The notes beneath the pieces were generated by a model. That model ran no database searches, had not been told where the DNA came from, and was given only the letters and a program-made list of their open reading frames with translations. Position numbers and translations under genes: made by a program. A stretch of DNA of 6,180 nucleotides, taken from assembly GCA_022564535.1 (NCBI GenBank), contig JADFLD010000141.1, positions 1 to 6,180 of the forward strand, written 5' to 3'. Position 1 is the stretch's first letter. Each line of letters begins with the position of its first letter. This stretch comes from Gemmatimonadota bacterium. GTDB lineage: Bacteria > Gemmatimonadota > Gemmatimonadetes > Longimicrobiales > UBA6960. Shown in pieces: positions 5,983 through 6,180 of this stretch.

Positions 5983-6180
5983 GTGTTGACGGAATTGGTC
6001 CGGATACTTCTCAACAATCTTGCGTGCATCAGAAATCCATCCTGCTGCCGTCGCCGGGAGCATGAAGGTCCCGTCTCCCGTCGACGACGCTATTTGGGTA
6101 GCAACCGGATCGACATCGCGGAGTGCATTGATCGCATTCTCGGGGCTGTCCATTCGTTGGACTATGAGAGTCGAACGATC
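5932..6180 (-). CDS. C-terminal part of an unrecognised protein, running off the right edge
   Basis: The frame is open from the window edge (6180) to TAG 5934-5932, 82 codons, with a first internal ATG at 6153. The sequence reads like a real protein (for example SPENAINALRDVDPVATQIA and AAGWISDARKIVEKYPDQF, then RQHFATWQTFIAECGDGDR), with balanced composition and helical character; its antisense frame is Cys/Arg rich and unnatural. Its last residues, about 5932-5982, overlap the end of the S8 protease fragment on the other strand. Both cannot be original coding sequence there, so the native C-terminus of this protein has probably been replaced at the junction. I do not recognise the family. 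The true start lies outside the window. Confidence 0.5.
   Translation of the reverse strand, partial: DRSTLIVQRMDSPENAINALRDVDPVATQIASSTGDGTFMLPATAAGWISDARKIVEKYPDQFRQHFATWQTFIAECGDGDR

Overview
The window is a high-GC stretch of bacterial chromosome. The pairing of a PadR-type repressor with a large duplicated FtsX/MacB-like permease that has no ATPase beside it is the 'ADOP' arrangement best known from Acidobacteriota and Gemmatimonadota. A Tat-exported aminotransferase-like N-terminus and the generally GC-rich codon use fit that kind of organism. The taxonomic assignment is an inference from gene content, not a measurement.

Layout, left to right. At the left edge (10-162, minus) is the N-terminus of a secreted, possibly TPR-like protein that hits a stop or frameshift nine bases from the window end. 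Positions 163-542 have no convincing gene; they hold a near-perfect 24-bp palindrome (230-253) and a strong Rho-independent terminator (484-519) whose U-tract points to the plus strand. A redoxin/thioredoxin-fold protein (543-1124, minus) follows. Next is the permease (1204-3870, minus), directly downstream of and translationally coupled to the PadR regulator (3873-4190, minus). Upstream of PadR is a recognisable sigma-70-type promoter with two tandem 12-bp operator-like sites 16 bp apart, one covering the -10. The permease and regulator therefore look like one autoregulated transcript.

Divergently, on the plus strand, is a cobalamin/metal-receptor-like (BtuF-type) binding protein without a signal peptide (4319-5110), then a well-started Tat-signal aminotransferase class V N-terminus (5236-5535) that breaks off after about 95 residues. 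From about 5520 to the right end the sequence is a patchwork: about 120 bases of no recognisable coding content, an internal fragment of a subtilisin-like (S8) protease without catalytic residues (about 5653-5982), and the C-terminal end of an unrecognised minus-strand reading frame that runs off the right edge.

I see no phage, CRISPR, transposase, tRNA or rRNA. The most notable points are the tandem operator in the padR promoter, the orphan plus-strand terminator, and the cluster of broken genes at the right end. I do not see convincing evidence for a wholly new system.
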